Notes: a model not told the origin generated them from the letters alone. DNA of 64,000 bases from Streptomyces misionensis (GCF_900104815.1 NZ_FNTD01000004.1:6695001-6759000); one strand, 5' to 3'; positions 35,399-44,421 are shown, counted from the stretch's first letter. Made by a program: numbers and translations.

Positions 35399-36196
35399 TC
35401 AGTCGATCAGGCGCGCCCGCAGCCGCTCCCGCGTCTGCGGGGTGAGCCGCAGGCCCCGCTCCAGATAGGCGTCCACGCCGCCCCAGGTCTCCTCGATGCT
35501 GTCGAAGGCGGCCGACAGGTACTCGGCGCGGGCGTCGAACAGCGGGCTGAGGAGCTCCATCACCTCGGGCGTGTACGCCGTCTCGGCGCTGCCGCTGTGG
35601 CGCACCTTGTAACGGCGGTGCTTGGCGTTGGACTCCAGGTAGTCCGCCACGATCGCGTCGCGCTCCACGCCCACCGCGAGCAGCGTCACCGCTATGGAGA
35701 CACCCGCGCGGTCCTTGCCGGCCGCGCAGTGCAGCAGCGCGGGCACGCTGTCCTCGGCGATCGCGTGCAGCACCCGGGAGTGCTCGCCGGTGCGCTCCTT
35801 GACGATCGACCGGTACGAGGCCACCATCCGGGCCGCGCCCTGGCCGTCGTCCAGGATCGCGCGCAGCTGGTCCAGATCGCCGTCGCGGACCATCTTCCAG
35901 AACTCCGCGCCGTCCGCCGGGTCGCTCAGCGGCAGGTTCACATTGCGCACGCCGGGCAGCGCGACGTCCGGGCCCTCCAGCTTCTGGTCGGCCGCGTTGC
36001 GGAAGTCGAAGATCGTGTGCAGGCCCAGCGAGGCGAGGAAGGCCGCGTCCTCGGCGGTGGCGTGCGCCAGGTGCCCGCTGCGGTACAGCACGCCCTGCCG
36101 CACCCGGCGTCCGTCCACGGTCGGCAGCCCGCCGACATCACGGAAATTGCGCACACCGGCCAGCTCCGGCTCGGTCGACGGGACCTGCTGCGTCAC
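35399..36196 (-). CDS. Protein-tyrosine phosphatase (PF13350-type)
   Basis: 265 aa from a GTG with GGAGGAG five bases upstream. The phosphatase loop is LLHCAAGKDRAG (Cys157 to Arg163), the HCxxGKDR form of the atypical MptpB/LipA-like family. The N-terminal VRNFRDVGGLPT and FDFRNAADQ are also typical. Relatives dephosphorylate tyrosine or phosphoinositides. There is no signal peptide, so it is probably cytoplasmic. It is divergent from the alpha-galactosidase gene, with 171 bases between them containing the DnaA-box-centred inverted repeat. Confidence 0.9.
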   Translation of the reverse strand: MTQQVPSTEPELAGVRNFRDVGGLPTVDGRRVRQGVLYRSGHLAHATAEDAAFLASLGLHTIFDFRNAADQKLEGPDVALPGVRNVNLPLSDPADGAEFWKMVRDGDLDQLRAILDDGQGAARMVASYRSIVKERTGEHSRVLHAIAEDSVPALLHCAAGKDRAGVSIAVTLLAVGVERDAIVADYLESNAKHRRYKVRHSGSAETAYTPEVMELLSPLFDARAEYLSAAFDSIEETWGGVDAYLERGLRLTPQTRERLRARLID

Positions 36197-36274
36197 GGGG
36201 GCTCCTCCCGATCGGTCCCCGCCGTCACGGCTCGCGGCGGGCGCTGCGACGACCATACGGCATTGATTTCCCGG

Positions 36275-36302
36275 GGCAATGAGTTGTCCACAGGGCATTG
36301 CC
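36275..36302. promoter_or_regulatory. Inverted repeat enclosing a DnaA-box 9-mer
   Basis: GGCAATG (36275-36281) and CATTGCC (36296-36302) flank TTGTCCACA (36284-36292), the Streptomyces DnaA-box consensus. A further half-site GGCATTG lies at 36259-36265. The region is the divergent promoter between the phosphatase and GH36 genes. It may be an operator for a sugar-responsive regulator, with the DnaA box coincidental. Confidence 0.4.
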
Positions 36303-36367
36303 GGGAGGGACGGACGGGGCCATGATGCGCGTACTTGTCCGGTTCCGTTGGCGGCTGCGAGGTCTTG

Positions 36368-38452
36368 ATGGCGGACATCTCGGAAGACGGCCGTACCTGG
36401 CTGCTGTCGGGCCCCACCAGCGGCTACGCCCTGCACCTCACCGCCGCGGACGAACTGGTGCACCTGCACTGGGGGCCGCGGATCACCCTCGCGGACGCCG
36501 AGGCCCTCGCCGTACGCCCGCTGCCCGGGTACCGGCCCTTCGAGTCACCGCTCGACGGCCGCGAGGAGTACCCGGTCGAGGGCGGACCGCGCTTCGTGCG
36601 CCCGGCCCTGTCCGTGCGCACCGCCGGGCGGCGCGGCACCGAGTGGCGCTTCGTGTCGTACGACACCTCGGGCGAGGAGGACGGGGACGGGCTGCGGCTG
36701 CGGTTCGCGGACGACGGGCTCGCGATCACCCTGCACTACCGGATGCGCGGCGACGTCGTGGAGCGCCGGGTCACCCTGGACAACGAGGGGCCGCGACCGG
36801 TGGAGCTGCTGCGCGCCGACGCGGCCACCTGGACCCTGCCCGACCGCGAGGGCTGGCGGCTGTCCCGGCTGCACGGCCGCTGGGCCGCCGAGTCCCGGCT
36901 CACCACCGCCCCCCTCACCTACGGCGAGTACGTCATCGGCAGCCGCCGCGGCCACACCGGCCACCAGCACCTGCCGTGGGTCGCGCTCGACACCGACGCC
37001 ACCGAGGAACGCGGCGAGGTCTACGGCTGTGCGCTCGGCTGGTCCGGCTCCTGGCGCATCGCCGTCGCCCAACTCCCCGACGCCCGCGTGCAGATCACCG
37101 GCGGCGCCGGTCACGACGACTCGGGCCTCATGCGGCTCGCGCCCGGGGAGTCGTACACCACCCCGGTCTTCGCGGGGCTCTACAGCGACGGCGGCTTCGG
37201 CGGGGCGAGCCGCGCCTGGCACGCCTATCAGCGGGCGCACGTCGTCCCGGACGCCGAGCGGGACCGGCCGGTGCTCTTCAACTCCTGGGAAGCGACGACC
37301 TTCGACATCTCCGAGGAGCAGCAGTCCGCCCTCGCCCGCCGGGCCGCCGCGATCGGCGTGGAACTCTTCGTGGTGGACGACGGCTGGTTCGGCGCCCGCA
37401 CCAGCGACCGCGCCGGTCTCGGCGACTGGACCCCCAACCCCGACCGCTTCCCGAACGGCCTGCGGCCCCTCGCCGAGCAGGTGCACGACCTCGGCATGGG
37501 GTTCGGCATCTGGGTCGAACCGGAGATGGTCAACCCGGACAGCGAGCTGTACCGGGCGCACCCCGACTGGGTCCAGTACCAACCCGGCCGCACCCGGACG
37601 GAGTTCCGCAACCAGCTGGTCCTCAACCTCGCCCGCGAGGACGTCCGGGAGTACGTGGGGCAGCGGCTCGACGCGTTGCTCTCCAGCGCCCCGATCGACT
37701 TCGTGAAGTGGGACTTCAACCGCTGCTTCACCGACGCCGGCTGGCCCGGGGAGCCGTATCCGCAGCGGCTGTGGACGGACCACGTGCACGCCTTCTACGG
37801 CCTGCTCGACCGGCTGCGCGCCGCCCACCCCGGCGTCGCCTTCGAGTCCTGTTCGGGCGGCGGCGGGCGGATCGACCTCGGGGTGCTGGGCCGCACCGAC
37901 CAGGTGTGGACCTCCGACAACACCGATCCGCTGGACCGGCTCGCCATCCAGCACGGCTTCAGTCAGATCCACCCCGCCCGGGTCATGGCCGCCTGGGTCA
38001 CCGACAGCCCGAACACCCAGCTCAACGGCCGCGTCAGCAGCCTGCGGTTCCGGTTCGTCAGTGCCATGGCGGGCGTCCTCGGCATCGGCGGCGACCTCGG
38101 CCGGTGGACCGAGGAGGAACTGGCCGAGGCCCGGCGGTGGGTGGCCCTGTACAAGGAGATCCGCCCGCTGGTCCAGCGCGGCGACCTGTACCGGCTGCGG
38201 CCCCCGACCGGGGGACTCGGCGCGGTGCAGTACCTGCTGGGGGACGAGGCCGTGGTCCTCGCCTGGCTCCAGGCGCAGCGCTACGGCGAACCCGCGCCGG
38301 CGCTGCGGCTGCGCGGCCTCGACCCGGCGGCGTCGTACGCGTGCCCGGAGACGGGGGAGGTGCACCGGGGGGCGGTCCTGCTGCACCACGGGCTGCGCAC
38401 CGGGCTGACCGGCGACCTGGACGCGACGGTGCTCAGACTGCGGCGTATCTGA
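36368..38452 (+). CDS. Alpha-galactosidase (GH36)
   Basis: 694 aa from the ATG at 36368 with GAGGT four bases upstream. An N-terminal beta-supersandwich (~1-290) precedes the catalytic barrel. The nucleophile is in FVKWDFNR (Asp449) and the acid/base in WTSDNTDP (Asp517); LFVVDDGWFGAR and IWVEPEMV are further GH36 hallmarks. There is no signal peptide, so it acts inside the cell on imported melibiose- or raffinose-type oligosaccharides. The galactose-releasing island at the right end of the window could provide such oligosaccharides, but no transporter is adjacent. Confidence 0.92.
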   Translation: MADISEDGRTWLLSGPTSGYALHLTAADELVHLHWGPRITLADAEALAVRPLPGYRPFESPLDGREEYPVEGGPRFVRPALSVRTAGRRGTEWRFVSYDTSGEEDGDGLRLRFADDGLAITLHYRMRGDVVERRVTLDNEGPRPVELLRADAATWTLPDREGWRLSRLHGRWAAESRLTTAPLTYGEYVIGSRRGHTGHQHLPWVALDTDATEERGEVYGCALGWSGSWRIAVAQLPDARVQITGGAGHDDSGLMRLAPGESYTTPVFAGLYSDGGFGGASRAWHAYQRAHVVPDAERDRPVLFNSWEATTFDISEEQQSALARRAAAIGVELFVVDDGWFGARTSDRAGLGDWTPNPDRFPNGLRPLAEQVHDLGMGFGIWVEPEMVNPDSELYRAHPDWVQYQPGRTRTEFRNQLVLNLAREDVREYVGQRLDALLSSAPIDFVKWDFNRCFTDAGWPGEPYPQRLWTDHVHAFYGLLDRLRAAHPGVAFESCSGGGGRIDLGVLGRTDQVWTSDNTDPLDRLAIQHGFSQIHPARVMAAWVTDSPNTQLNGRVSSLRFRFVSAMAGVLGIGGDLGRWTEEELAEARRWVALYKEIRPLVQRGDLYRLRPPTGGLGAVQYLLGDEAVVLAWLQAQRYGEPAPALRLRGLDPAASYACPETGEVHRGAVLLHHGLRTGLTGDLDATVLRLRRI

Positions 38453-38534
38453 GCGGCAACAGCCCTGGCAGCGGCCGTATTCCTGGATCGGCGAATTTTT
38501 GAGAGTGGCTCATGTCACCGCTCGTCAACCCCTT

Positions 38535-38550
38535 CCTACGGTCGCGTAAG
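38535..38550. promoter_or_regulatory. Imperfect palindrome upstream of the SGNH hydrolase
   Basis: CCTACGG-TC-GCGTAAG, matching five of seven positions between arms (core TACG/CGTA). TetR-type regulators of lipid genes in actinobacteria often bind such TACG-containing palindromes. It lies 30 bases before the start codon. Confidence 0.35.
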
Positions 38551-38579
38551 TCACACCCCAAGGTGAATCATGGTCCGAC

Positions 38580-39398
38580 GTGGCAGACGATTCGAAGAAT
38601 GACAACAGATCAGTGATCGGGTCGTACGTGGCGGTGGGGGACAGCTTCACCGAGGGCGTCGGCGACCCCGGCCCCGACGGGTCGTTCGTGGGCTGGGCCG
38701 ACCGCTTCGCGGTCCTGCTCGCCGACCGGCGCGCCGAGGGCGACTTCAAGTACACCAATCTCGCCGTGCGCGGGAAGCTGCTGGACCAGATCGTCGCCGA
38801 CCAGGTCCCGCAGGCCGTGGAACTCGCCCCGGACCTGGTCTCCTTCTGCGCGGGCGGCAACGACATCATCCGGCCCGGCACCGACCCGGACGAGGTCGCC
38901 GAGCGCTTCGAGCGGGCCGTGGCCCAGCTGGCCGCCGCCGCGGGCACGGTCATGGTGACGACCGGCTTCGACACCCGGGGCGTCCCCCTGCTCAAGCACC
39001 TGCGCGGCAAGATCGCCACGTACAACGGGCACGTCCGGGCCATCGCCGACCGGTACGGCTGCCCCGTGCTCGACCTGTGGTCGCTGCGGTCCGTGCAGGA
39101 CCGCCGGGCCTGGGACAGCGACCGGCTGCACCTGTCGCCCGAGGGGCACACCCGGGTCGCGCTGCGCGCCGGCCAGGTGCTCGGCCTGGAGATCCCGGCC
39201 GACCCGGAGCAGCCGTGGCCGCCGCTGCCGCCCCGGGGCACCCTGGAGGTCCGCCGCGACGACGTCCACTGGGCCCGCGAGCACCTCGTCCCGTGGATCG
39301 GCCGCCGTCTGCGCGGCGAGTCCTCCGGCGACCATGTGACGGCGAAGGGCACCCTGTCCCCGGCCGACATCAGGATGCGCATCGCCGCCGTGGCGTGA
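38580..39398 (+). CDS. SGNH/GDSL hydrolase (esterase/lipase)
   Basis: 272 aa from a GTG. Block I is VAVGDSFTEG (Ser22), block III has AGGNDII (Asn94) and block V has DSDRLHLSPEGH (Asp181, His184). There is no signal peptide, so it is an intracellular esterase; substrates of this branch (acyl, acetyl or thioester) are undetermined. The C-terminus carries an extension with LEVRRDDVHWAREHLVPWIGRRLRG, common in actinobacterial members. It is transcribed alone. Confidence 0.88.
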   Translation: MADDSKNDNRSVIGSYVAVGDSFTEGVGDPGPDGSFVGWADRFAVLLADRRAEGDFKYTNLAVRGKLLDQIVADQVPQAVELAPDLVSFCAGGNDIIRPGTDPDEVAERFERAVAQLAAAAGTVMVTTGFDTRGVPLLKHLRGKIATYNGHVRAIADRYGCPVLDLWSLRSVQDRRAWDSDRLHLSPEGHTRVALRAGQVLGLEIPADPEQPWPPLPPRGTLEVRRDDVHWAREHLVPWIGRRLRGESSGDHVTAKGTLSPADIRMRIAAVA

Positions 39399-39626
39399 GC
39401 GCTCCGGCGTTGCCCCGCCCCGGACTCCTCGCGGCGGGGCGCGGGCGTCGGCGCCGAAATCGTGCCGGTCGACGGCGAGTTGAGCGCGGTCCGGTGGCAT
39501 GGGCACCGTGCGGACACCCGGCGGGCGGCCGGCGGTGCGCCGAGCCGCCGTTCGGCAGCGCCGGGCCAGAGGGCTGTCGGAGGGGCCGACCATAATGAAG
39601 GACCCACCACTCCACCGGGAGGTCAC

Positions 39627-40793
39627 GTGACCGGTCAGCGTTTCTCGGCCCCAGGGCTCCGTGTGCCGCGCCCGGCGGCCTTCGGCGCGGACCCGGGCGG
39701 CGAGCGCCTGGCCCGTATCCGCCGCTCGCCGCACTTCAAGGACGGCGTCTTCCAGAACCCCGGCGGCACCGCCCGCACCCGGCCCTCCGGCTCCGCGCTG
39801 GACTTCGCGAAGGTCTTCTTCGACAAGGAGACCCGGCCGCTGCGCGCCCCCAGAGGCACCGTCCCGGTGTACCCCACGACCTTCGCCGACCTGGCCAAGC
39901 CGCCCGCCGGCGGGCTGCGCCTGACCTGGATGGGCCACTCCAGCGTGCTGGCCGAGATCGACGGGCACCGGGTGCTGTTCGACCCGGTGTGGGGCGAGCG
40001 CTGCTCCCCGTTCCCCTTCGCCGGGCCCAAGCGGCTGCACCCCGTGCCGCTGCCACTGGCCGCGCTCGGCGAGGTCGACGTGGTGGTGATCTCCCACGAC
40101 CACTACGACCACCTCGACCTGCCCACCATCAAGGCGCTGGCCGGCACCGACACCCTCTTCGCCGTGCCGCTCGGCGTCGGCGCCCACCTCGAACACTGGG
40201 GCGTCTCCCCGGACCGGCTGCGCGAGCTGGACTGGCACGAGTCCACCCGGGTCGGCGGGCTCACCCTCACCGCCACCCCGGCCCGCCACTTCTGCGGCCG
40301 CGCCCTGCGCAACACCCAGCACACCCTGTGGGCGTCCTGGGTCGTCGCGGGCGAGGAGCACCGCGTCTACCACAGCGGCGACACCGGCTACTTCGAGGGG
40401 TTCGAGGACATCGGCGCCGCCCACGGCCCGTTCGACGCCACGATGATCCAGATCGGCGCGTACAGCGAGTTCTGGGCCGACATCCACATGCGCCCGGACG
40501 AGGGCGTGCGCGCCCACCTGGACCTCCAGGGCGGCGCCCCGCACGGCGTCCTCCTGCCGATCCACTGGGGCACCTTCAACCTCGCCCCGCACCCGTGGGC
40601 GGAGCCGGGGGAGTGGACCAAGGAGGCGGCCGAGGAGGTCGGCCAGGCGGTGGCCCTGCCCCGGCCGGGGGAGCCCTTCGAGCCCGACGGCAAGCTGCCG
40701 GCCGAGGCCTGGTGGCGGGGCGTGTCCGGGGAGCTCCGCCGGACCTGGGGGTCGGTCGGCGCGCTCGTCGCCGAGCCGCCCAAGCGCGGCTGA
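39627..40793 (+). CDS. Metallo-beta-lactamase fold hydrolase (NAPE-PLD-like)
   Basis: 388 aa from a GTG with GGGAGGT upstream. The metal motif is SHDHYDHLD (His157, His159, Asp161, His162), with ARHFCGR, YHSGDTGYFEGF and LLPIHWGTF supplying further ligands. The layout (FKDGVFQNP, then LTWMGHSSVL and DPVWGERCSPF) is that of the N-acyl-phosphatidylethanolamine phospholipase D-like/YtnP-like branch. The likely role is hydrolysis of a phosphodiester or acyl lipid, substrate unknown. It stands alone. Confidence 0.85.
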   Translation: MTGQRFSAPGLRVPRPAAFGADPGGERLARIRRSPHFKDGVFQNPGGTARTRPSGSALDFAKVFFDKETRPLRAPRGTVPVYPTTFADLAKPPAGGLRLTWMGHSSVLAEIDGHRVLFDPVWGERCSPFPFAGPKRLHPVPLPLAALGEVDVVVISHDHYDHLDLPTIKALAGTDTLFAVPLGVGAHLEHWGVSPDRLRELDWHESTRVGGLTLTATPARHFCGRALRNTQHTLWASWVVAGEEHRVYHSGDTGYFEGFEDIGAAHGPFDATMIQIGAYSEFWADIHMRPDEGVRAHLDLQGGAPHGVLLPIHWGTFNLAPHPWAEPGEWTKEAAEEVGQAVALPRPGEPFEPDGKLPAEAWWRGVSGELRRTWGSVGALVAEPPKRG

Positions 40794-40850
40794 CGGCGAA
40801 CGGACCGCAGGCCAAGGGGAATACTCTCGGTGACATCCGAGGGAGGGAGT

Positions 40851-40964
40851 ATGCGTCCGGCCGACCGGTGCGCGGAGGGGGACCACCGCGAAGCGGGCGG
40901 CGGCAGCGGTCTGGGCCGGACGGAGACCTTCCGGGCCTCGCCCGCTCCTTCCGACCGCTTTTGA
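40851..40964 (+). CDS. Possible 37-aa small ORF upstream of the conservon
   Basis: The ATG is preceded by a strong Shine-Dalgarno track (GAGGGAGGGAGT). The peptide begins MRPADRCAEGDHREAGG and ends APSDRF. No family is recognised and there is no membrane segment. It ends 23 bases before a T-rich run and a strong hairpin, so it could be a short independent transcript or a leader. Coding potential is not proven; the surrounding 359 bases (40794-41152) hold no other candidate. Confidence 0.35.
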   Translation: MRPADRCAEGDHREAGGGSGLGRTETFRASPAPSDRF

Positions 40965-40986
40965 TCGGGCTTTATCGATCTTTTTC

Positions 40987-41015
40987 GACCCGGCCGAGCT
41001 GTGTCCGGCCGGGTC
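40987..41015. terminator. Perfect hairpin terminator
   Basis: GACCCGGCCG (40987-40996) and CGGCCGGGTC (41006-41015) around a nine-base loop. The upstream side is T-rich (CTTTTTC). It ends transcription from the MBL/small-ORF side before the conservon promoter. Confidence 0.75.
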
Positions 41016-41152
41016 ATCGGTCTTTCGTACGGGCCCTCATACCAGAGCGGGACGCTCCGCGGGTGACTTTGTCAACTGCCCACCGCACATGATGCGCAGG
41101 CGACTACGGTGAGTGTCCGAACCAAGCCCGACGGACCCGTACGAGGACGCAG

Positions 41153-42970
41153 ATGTCTCACCTCCGCGCACCGGCCGCCCGCGCCGACCGCCGGGAGGGC
41201 GGCCGGCACGGGCGGCCGGTCGCCCGACCCGCTCCCGCACTGCCCGAGACGCACATACGGCCGCAGCTCATGCGGCTCGCCGTGCTGCCGCCGCTCGCGG
41301 TCGCCCTCGGCGCCACCGCCGCCGTCCTGTTCACCGTCCGCACCACCGGCGCACGCACCGGGCCCGTCCTGTGGGCCGTGCTCGGCGGCGCGGTCACCGT
41401 GGCCGTCGCCGGCGTCCTGGTGGCCGCCGTGGCCGCCGACCGCGCCGCCCGCTCCGTCGCCGGCCGTCTCGGCACACTGCGCCGCACCGCCGCCCGCGGC
41501 GAGGCCGACCTGCGCGAACTCGTCGACGCCCTGCGCCAGGGCCGGACCCCGCCGCCGCCCGCACCGCACCGCGGACCGCCCGCGGACGCCGACGGCTTCG
41601 AACTGCTCGCCGCCGACCTGGCCCGCGCGCACGCCGCCGCCGTCACCGCCGTGATGAGCGCCGCCCAACTGTCCAGCCACGCGGGCAACGAGCAGAAGCT
41701 GGAAGTCTTCGTCAACCTCGCGCGCCGCCTCCAGTCCCTGGTGCACCGGGAGATCTCCCTCCTGGACGAGCTGGAACGCGAGATCGAGGACCCCGAGCTG
41801 CTCAAGGGCCTCTTCCACGTGGACCACCTGGCCACCCGGATCCGGCGGCACGCCGAGAACCTCGCCGTGCTCGGCGGTGCCGTCTCCCGGCGCCAGTGGA
41901 GCAACCCGGTGGACATGACCGAGGTGCTGCGCTCCGCCATCGCCGAGGTCGAGCAGTACTCCCGGGTCAAGCTGGTGCCCCCGATCGACGGCGAACTGCG
42001 CGGCCACGCCGTCGCCGACGTCATCCACCTGCTCGCCGAACTCATCGAGAACGCCACGGTGTTCTCCGCCCCGCAGACCCAGGTGCTGCTGCGCGCGGGC
42101 CGCGTCACCTCCGGGCTCGCCGTCGAGGTCGAGGACCGCGGACTCGGCATGCCCGTCGGCGCGCAGAACCGGATGAACGCGCTGCTCGCCGACCCCGACC
42201 AGGTCAACGTCGCCAGCCTGCTGGCCGACGGCCGCATCGGCCTCTACGTCGTCTCCCAGCTCGCCCGCCGGCACGGCATCGGCGTACGGCTCCAGGGCAA
42301 CATCTACGGCGGGGTCCAGGCCGTACTCGTCGTACCCGAGGCGCTGCTCGGCGCCCCGCCGGCCGAGAACCCGGCGGCGGCCGCCGTCCCCGCGCCGCCC
42401 GTGGCACCGGCCGCCGCCGTCCCCCCGCGGCCCGTGCGGGCCACCCCGGCCCCGGCCGTCGAGGCGGAGGCGCACGAGCACGGCGACCCGCCCCCGCTGC
42501 CCGTGCGCGGCGCCCACCGGGAGCGGCCCACCCCCGCCGACGCCGTGTCCGGGATCGCGGACCGGCACCGCGCGGTGGTCGAGGAACACGCGGGCGTCCC
42601 GCCCACCCCGCGCGCCGACAACGTGCGCGGCACCATGCCCAAGCCCCGGCTCCCGCGCCGCCGCGCCCAGGAACACCTCGTACCCCAGCTGCGCGGCGGG
42701 CCCGCACCCCGCCAGGACGGCGCGGGGGACGTGGGCCACGACCCCGGCCTGATGGCCGCCTTCCAGCGCGGCATCGGACTCGCCGAGGCCGCCCAGCGGC
42801 GGCCGGACACCGAGCGGTCGCACCCGGGGCACGCCCAGCCGACCCCCCTCCGGCCCACCGAACCCGCGCGCGTCCCCGGCGGCCACACGGAACCGCGACA
42901 CGCGTACCGGGCAGGGCCGATATCCGACCGTGGCACCGGACCCGCCCAGGGAGACGAGCCGGCGGGCTGA
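41153..42970 (+). CDS. Conservon sensor-kinase-like ATPase CvnA
   Basis: 605 aa. Two N-terminal membrane helices (LPPLAVALGATAAVLF and WAVLGGAVTVAVAGVLVAAVAA) give a short extracellular loop. A dimerisation-like helix region follows (LEVFVNLARRLQSLVHREISLLDELE), then a GHKL ATPase with N-box LLAELIENATVFS, G-box VEDRGLGMP and GRIGLYVVSQLARRHG. The C-terminal ~250 residues are disordered and Pro/Ala/Arg-rich. This is the first of a cvnA-B-C-D conservon, a GPCR-like complex at the membrane in which CvnA is proposed to sense a signal and act on the small GTPase CvnD. Confidence 0.92.
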   Translation: MSHLRAPAARADRREGGRHGRPVARPAPALPETHIRPQLMRLAVLPPLAVALGATAAVLFTVRTTGARTGPVLWAVLGGAVTVAVAGVLVAAVAADRAARSVAGRLGTLRRTAARGEADLRELVDALRQGRTPPPPAPHRGPPADADGFELLAADLARAHAAAVTAVMSAAQLSSHAGNEQKLEVFVNLARRLQSLVHREISLLDELEREIEDPELLKGLFHVDHLATRIRRHAENLAVLGGAVSRRQWSNPVDMTEVLRSAIAEVEQYSRVKLVPPIDGELRGHAVADVIHLLAELIENATVFSAPQTQVLLRAGRVTSGLAVEVEDRGLGMPVGAQNRMNALLADPDQVNVASLLADGRIGLYVVSQLARRHGIGVRLQGNIYGGVQAVLVVPEALLGAPPAENPAAAAVPAPPVAPAAAVPPRPVRATPAPAVEAEAHEHGDPPPLPVRGAHRERPTPADAVSGIADRHRAVVEEHAGVPPTPRADNVRGTMPKPRLPRRRAQEHLVPQLRGGPAPRQDGAGDVGHDPGLMAAFQRGIGLAEAAQRRPDTERSHPGHAQPTPLRPTEPARVPGGHTEPRHAYRAGPISDRGTGPAQGDEPAG

Positions 42971-43032
42971 CCGCCCCGCCCCGACGCAGCGCTCCCGCAG
43001 ACCGCCCACACACCCCAAGGAGTCGATCCACC

Positions 43033-43467
43033 ATGGCCAGCGATGCGCCGACCGCCCACGCATCCGACCTCGACTGGCTGCTCAGCGGCCTCGTGCAGCG
43101 CGTACCGCACACCACCAGCGCCGTGCTCCTGTCCTGCGACGGGCTGGTGAAGTCCGTACACGGACTCGACCCCGACAGCGCCGACCACATGGCCGCCCTG
43201 GCCTCCGGCCTGTACTCCCTCGGCCGCAGCGCGGGCGTCCGGTTCGGCGACGGCGGCGAGGTGCGGCAGGTCGTCGTCGAACTCGACTCGACCCTGCTGT
43301 TCGTCACCACCGCGGGCTCCGGCACCTGCCTCGCCGTGCTGGCGGGCCGCGAGGCCGACGCCGCCGTGCTCGGCTACGAGATGGCGATGCTGGTCAAGAG
43401 CGTCCGCCCCTATCTGGTCACCGCCCCCCGGCAGCACGCCGACGACCCCACGGCGCCGAGGCATTGA
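43033..43467 (+). CDS. Roadblock/LC7 protein CvnB
   Basis: 144 aa; AAGGAG lies ten bases before the ATG. The whole protein is a roadblock/LC7 domain (DLDWLLSGLVQRVPHTTSAVLLSCDGL ... HMAALASGLYSLGRSAG). Proteins of this fold regulate small GTPases by binding them, as with MglB and MglA. In the conservon it is thought to bridge CvnA and CvnD. There are 62 bases to cvnA, and the stop overlaps a TTG that is an alternative start of cvnC. Confidence 0.92.
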   Translation: MASDAPTAHASDLDWLLSGLVQRVPHTTSAVLLSCDGLVKSVHGLDPDSADHMAALASGLYSLGRSAGVRFGDGGEVRQVVVELDSTLLFVTTAGSGTCLAVLAGREADAAVLGYEMAMLVKSVRPYLVTAPRQHADDPTAPRH

Positions 43468-43469
43468 GC

Positions 43470-43841
43470 GTGGCCGCGGCCGGCGACGGGCCCTGGCTGG
43501 ACGACGAGGCCGGCCGGCTGGTGCGCCCCTTCACGGTCAGCGACGGCCGCACCGAGCCCAGCGTCGCACTCGACCTGATGTCGCAGGTGATGGCCACCGG
43601 GGTCACCCCGCTCGGCTACCTCGGCCCCGAGTACGCCCGGGCGCTCGACCTGTGCCGGGCGCCCGTCTCCGTCGCCGAGGCCGCCGCGCACCTGGGACTG
43701 CCCGCCGTGGTCACCAAGGTCCTGCTGGCCGACCTGATCGACCACGGGGTGCTGACCACCAAGCCGCCCGCGTTCCACCACACTCCCACCGACCGGTCCC
43801 TGCTGGAGGCAGTGCTCGATGGACTACGACGACAGCTCTGA
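43470..43841 (+). CDS. DUF742 protein CvnC
   Basis: 123 aa from the GTG at 43470, which has GAGG eight bases upstream; the TTG at 43464 overlapping the cvnB stop is an alternative. Typical DUF742 features are WLDDEAGRLVRPFTVSDGRT at the start and a winged-helix-like segment (ALDLCRAPVSVAEAAAHLGLPAVVTKVLLADLIDHGVL). Its role in conservons is not well defined; it may bind nucleic acid or the partner proteins. It overlaps cvnD by 23 bases. Confidence 0.9.
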   Translation: MAAAGDGPWLDDEAGRLVRPFTVSDGRTEPSVALDLMSQVMATGVTPLGYLGPEYARALDLCRAPVSVAEAAAHLGLPAVVTKVLLADLIDHGVLTTKPPAFHHTPTDRSLLEAVLDGLRRQL

Positions 43842-44421
43842 CCCGTTCCCCACCGCGCTCAAGATCCTCGTGGCGGGCGGGTTCGGGGTCGGCAAGACCA
43901 CCTTCGTGGGCGCGGTCAGCGACATCGCCCCGCTGAGCACCGAGGAGCTGCTCACCACGGTCGGCGCCGACACGGACAGCCTCGACGGCATCGAGAACAA
44001 GACGGAGACCACGGTCGCCATGGACTTCGGCCGGATCAGCCTCGATCCGGACCATGTGCTGTACCTGTTCGGCACCCCGGGGCAGGAGCGGTTCTGGTTC
44101 ATGTGGGACGAACTGTCCGAGGGCGCGCTCGGCGCGGTGGTCCTCGCCGACACCCGCCGCCTCCAGGACTGCTTCGCCGCCGTGGACTTCTTCGAGGAGC
44201 GCGGGCTCGGCTTCATCGTCGCCCTCAACGAGTTCGACGGCTCCCACCGCTACGACGCCGAGGAGGTGCGCGCCGCCATCGACCTCCCCCCGGAGGTCCC
44301 CGTCGTGCGCTGCGACGCCCGGATCTCCAGCTCCGGGGTGCAGACCCTGCTCATCCTCGTACGCCATCTGCTCGCCCACGCCCCGGAGCCCGCGCCGCGC
44401 CACGGCGCCGGGCACCGGTGA
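43819..44421 (+). CDS. Small GTPase CvnD
   Basis: 200 aa MglA-like GTPase. The P-loop is VAGGFGVGKTTFV, the switch-I Thr region ENKTETTVAMDFG, and switch II LYLFGTPGQERFWFMWD. The NKxD base-recognition motif is replaced by ALNEFDG, as is usual in this Streptomyces subfamily. It is the signal-transducing switch of the conservon. The start lies within cvnC, coupling their translation; 63 bases separate it from the GAF gene. Confidence 0.93.
   Translation: MDYDDSSDPFPTALKILVAGGFGVGKTTFVGAVSDIAPLSTEELLTTVGADTDSLDGIENKTETTVAMDFGRISLDPDHVLYLFGTPGQERFWFMWDELSEGALGAVVLADTRRLQDCFAAVDFFEERGLGFIVALNEFDGSHRYDAEEVRAAIDLPPEVPVVRCDARISSSGVQTLLILVRHLLAHAPEPAPRHGAGHR

Noticed and set aside
36284..36292. The DnaA box as part of a replication origin.
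   Set aside because: It is a single 9-mer, with no cluster of boxes and no dnaA, dnaN or recF genes around it.
43410..43781. Minus-strand 123-codon frame opposite cvnC.
   Set aside because: Antisense shadow within the conservon; the plus-strand DUF742 protein is clear.
43819..44421. CvnD as a degenerate GTPase because NKxD is missing.
   Set aside because: Streptomyces conservon GTPases commonly have this altered motif; P-loop and switch II are intact.
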